Shown: in pieces, positions 61,500-64,000 of the stretch
How positions within the stretch are numbered: position 1 is the first letter of the stretch
How the letters are laid out: each line of letters starts with the position of its first letter
Assembly (NCBI GenBank): GCA_904063045.1
Contig: CAJFCJ010000003.1
Span: 2,962,504-3,026,503 of the forward strand
Source: Dimorphilus gyrociliatus
Taxonomy: Eukaryota; Annelida; Polychaeta; Dinophilidae
Length of the DNA stretch: 64,000 nt
Reading direction: 5' to 3'
Translations under genes and position numbers: made by a program
Notes under the pieces: generated by a model
Seen by the model: the letters and a program-made list of their open reading frames with translations, nothing else
What the model was told of the DNA's origin: nothing
The model's database searches: none

Positions 61500-62418
61500 G
61501 CTCGTGTAAAATGTTCAAGTTTTATCAATTATCTACCTACTTTTAGGTTAATATCAAAGTAGCCTTCTATTGCTATTTAGCTTAATAATCTATATATTTA
61601 AAATAGTTAACTAATACGTAATTGGTGTATGGATTAACCTCAAAAAAATTTAAAATCCCAGTAAAAATGTCTCTCATTGTCAAGTCAGTTTAAGTTCCTT
61701 CTGTTTTTGTTTTTTAGTTTAATAATGCTTCATAAGGTTTTCTATTTTATGCAAAATTTTCAAGTATCCTCTGTTAGTCATGATGTCCTGATAAAACAGC
61801 TAAAAAATCTTTTATTCATTGTACGTAATTAATTATAGACCTTAGTTTTGTGTCCTTCGAATATAAAAAATTTATACTGTTCACTATATATTCAATATAA
61901 ACTTAATATAGCCTCAAGATACGACTAAGTATACAAATTTTCTTCATCTTCCCTCTCTCTTCTATAAGTGTTTGTTCTTCAAAGAGTAGAATCAATAAAA
62001 ACCGAAAGTAATTGATTTTCGAACGAAAAACAAAAATTAAAATAAATTTACTTTAATTATACTATATTGAAAAGAGGGAGAGAGAGAGATAGCGAGAGAG
62101 AGAAGAGCAAAAATATCATCATTTTAATACTACTATAAAAAAAAGTAGTTCATATAAAAGACAAGCTCAACACCAGTAAAAGACGCAAGTTAAATAAATT
62201 AATTTGATTAAGAACGAATTGGAATAGTACATGATTATCTCCTTGTACCAAATTAAGCTGTCACCTAGACAAGGACTAAAAAGGAAACCGTTTTTTAACA
62301 TTTCCAATCTATAAATAGATGTTGTATTTATCTTAACTTTTAGCATAATTTTATTACTATAATTTAGAATATTTTTTATTTCCTATGTTTCAATTCGTTC
62401 ATTCATACGCTGAATATT
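61500..62418. other. Intergenic, AT-rich
   Basis: No gene seen; a purine-rich GA tract lies at about 62072-62103. Confidence 0.5.
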
Positions 62419-62662
62419 TTACTTATAATCTAAATATAATACTAAATCAATTATAAGATATACAATATACTTTGTATATCTATAATGTTTATAAATTTTT
62501 GTCAATTTTATAATCTTTTCTAACTCGATTTTGTTTCTCATCTCTTTTTCTCCGGTTCGGTCTGCCTTTATTCCTAAACCTTGTAAAAAACGTCTTGATT
62601 TTGTTACAATGTTGCCTAGATAGTTAATACGCCACCTATAGGATTCAAGAAATTTATTGTGG
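62419..62662 (-). CDS. Possible terminal exon, unassigned basic protein
   Basis: The minus strand has a strong acceptor (TTTTTTCTTCAG, exon start 62662) followed by an 80-codon open frame ending at 62419. The first 55 residues are mixed and basic (HNKFLESYRWRINYLGNIVT..., then KSRRFLQGLGIKADRTGEKE...), while the last 25 are AT-driven. It may be a last exon of a gene whose 5' part lies above 62.7 kb or outside the window. No upstream exon with fitting phase is found and no family is recognised. Confidence 0.3.
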
Positions 62663-62689
62663 CTGAAGAAAAAACTGCACATATAGGAT

Positions 62690-64000
62690 ACTCTGGATGT
62701 ATTTGCTTATGCATTTAATACATGTATTGTTTAAGGAACTTGTATATATTTTATATACATATATACATATATATATGTAAACATTTATACATATACATAT
62801 ACTCTGTATAAGCTGTATATTCTGTATAATATAAAGTTTATTTTTTGTTCTTTGACTGTTAAGTATGGTCGTATAAGTTTTTTTATGGGGAAAATTTAGA
62901 ACTCTATATACTTTTATAAGGTAAATGAACTCGGTATTGTTTTTATGGCCTTTTACAGTTCTTGATTTGTCTCTAATACGTGTAACAAACAGTATCAAAT
63001 GACGGCTTACATAATCATATAATTTCTAAAAGTATCATAAATCAATATGAATGCATTAATACTAAAATTTTGGTATTTATTAATAACTGATATTTTTTAT
63101 TTTTGCCTCAATTTAACGTTTGATTAAGTATTTAAATCGCACTATTCTGTCCTAAATATCACCTTAGTAGAAGACCATATTTTTTATCTCAGTATCCTAA
63201 TTTATAACCCTAGTCAAGATGATATAATAATAGACCTTTAAGTTGATTTATGATTGATCAAGAAACAATTGTACTCAATTTCGTTATTATTTTTTCTCGA
63301 AAGTAATCTTTTTAGAACACAGAGTTAACTCCACGGAATAATTAAAATCTATTATCAGTTCTATTTTATACGCCAAAATTTACTCTACTTTTGAATTATT
63401 CACTAAAAATTATATCACGTGATCTTTTTCAAGAGATTTTTTTTTATCTTTGTACGCAACGTTTTTATCCTACATAATTATATGATTATGTTTAATAATA
63501 GCCGCAAAAGAGATCAGTGAAGGAACCAAACCGTATAATTTTTTCATCAGTTTCAGAGTAAATTTTCCAATGTTAGTGTCTATTTTTAATAAACTGGACG
63601 ATAAAAATTTAGTCTGAAACTTTCCAACTGTTCTTCTAAACTTTTAAACATTTTCGTCTTTTCTTGTAGGTCTATATAATAAACCAACTTATATCATCAG
63701 ATATCTCATTAACAGTAGAATTAACTTAATTTATTAAAATATAAAATTAAATTATTCTCTTAGAAATGAATAAGCTAAATATCGAATGGAAGGGACAAGG
63801 TCTTGGCTTTTTAGCACTAGGAAACGTAAAATCTTTGTGAATGACAATAATTCACCTTTATTGAATAATATTAGAAATTGCATAACCAAATAGTTTGAAG
63901 TAGAAATAGTACCAAAAATATATTGTATATAATCTATGTTATATAATAGACAGGGATTTTCCTTAAACCTCTCCTATCCTTCTCTTGATTGCATAATATT
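62690..64000. other. Window end, AT-rich, nothing assigned
   Basis: TATACATATA-type repeats at about 62745-62815, then AT-rich sequence with no coding signal I can support. Confidence 0.45.

Noticed and set aside
1-64000. tRNA, rRNA, CRISPR or bacterial-type features
   Set aside because: No B-box-like GGTTCGA context in a cloverleaf, no rRNA, and no spaced repeats. Repeats seen are microsatellites.

Overview
This is eukaryotic, bilaterian animal DNA, very AT-rich (by eye about 28-30% GC). Genes have GT-AG introns and are separated by long stretches full of (TA)n arrays. The gene set is a Tctex-type dynein light chain, a transgelin/calponin-like protein, an anoctamin, an FMRFamide-receptor-like peptide GPCR, a 5-HT1-type serotonin receptor, a CUB/LDLa membrane protein and an ezrin-radixin-moesin (ERM) protein. 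The two receptors read most like spiralian (annelid or mollusc-type) sequences. That placement is inference; the species cannot be named from the window. There is no operon, plasmid, phage, CRISPR or tRNA signal.

Layout. 0-11.2 kb is a compact gene cluster: an unrecognised two-exon gene on the minus strand (190-1298), then on the plus strand a Tctex1-domain dynein light chain (3642-4091, 2 exons), a transgelin-like gene (4851-5775, 4 exons) and an anoctamin (6157-11179, 16 exons including a 9-nt microexon). All four models were rebuilt by joining exons in phase. 15164-16213 is an intronless peptide GPCR. 16.7-36.8 kb is a gene desert rich in simple repeats, with a strong RNA-hairpin candidate at about 20.8 kb. 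36815-42205 (minus) is the three-exon 5-HT1-like receptor, with GC-richer islands upstream (42.6-42.8 and 43.5-43.7 kb) and beyond its 3' end (36.0-36.4 kb) that look regulatory. 43.8-55.3 kb is mostly non-genic, with a decayed Tc1-type transposase, a broken ORF and two possible orphan exons. 55391-56567 (minus) encodes a CUB/LDLa single-pass membrane protein. 58254-61256 (minus) encodes the ERM protein. The last 2.7 kb holds one possible terminal exon.

The genes do not form one pathway. They are ordinary animal genes for ciliary/dynein transport, actin-membrane linkage, Ca2+-dependent membrane function and neural signalling. I found no convincing new system. The best leads are in non-coding sequence: a repeated CTCF/YY1-like AGATGGCG motif, an over-represented TAGGCCTA palindrome, twin consensus cAMP-response elements upstream of the serotonin receptor, a regulatory-looking module at 36.1-36.3 kb, and a pre-miRNA-like hairpin. 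The coding oddities are a 3-residue cassette microexon in the anoctamin and an LDLa module that has lost exactly one disulphide pair.
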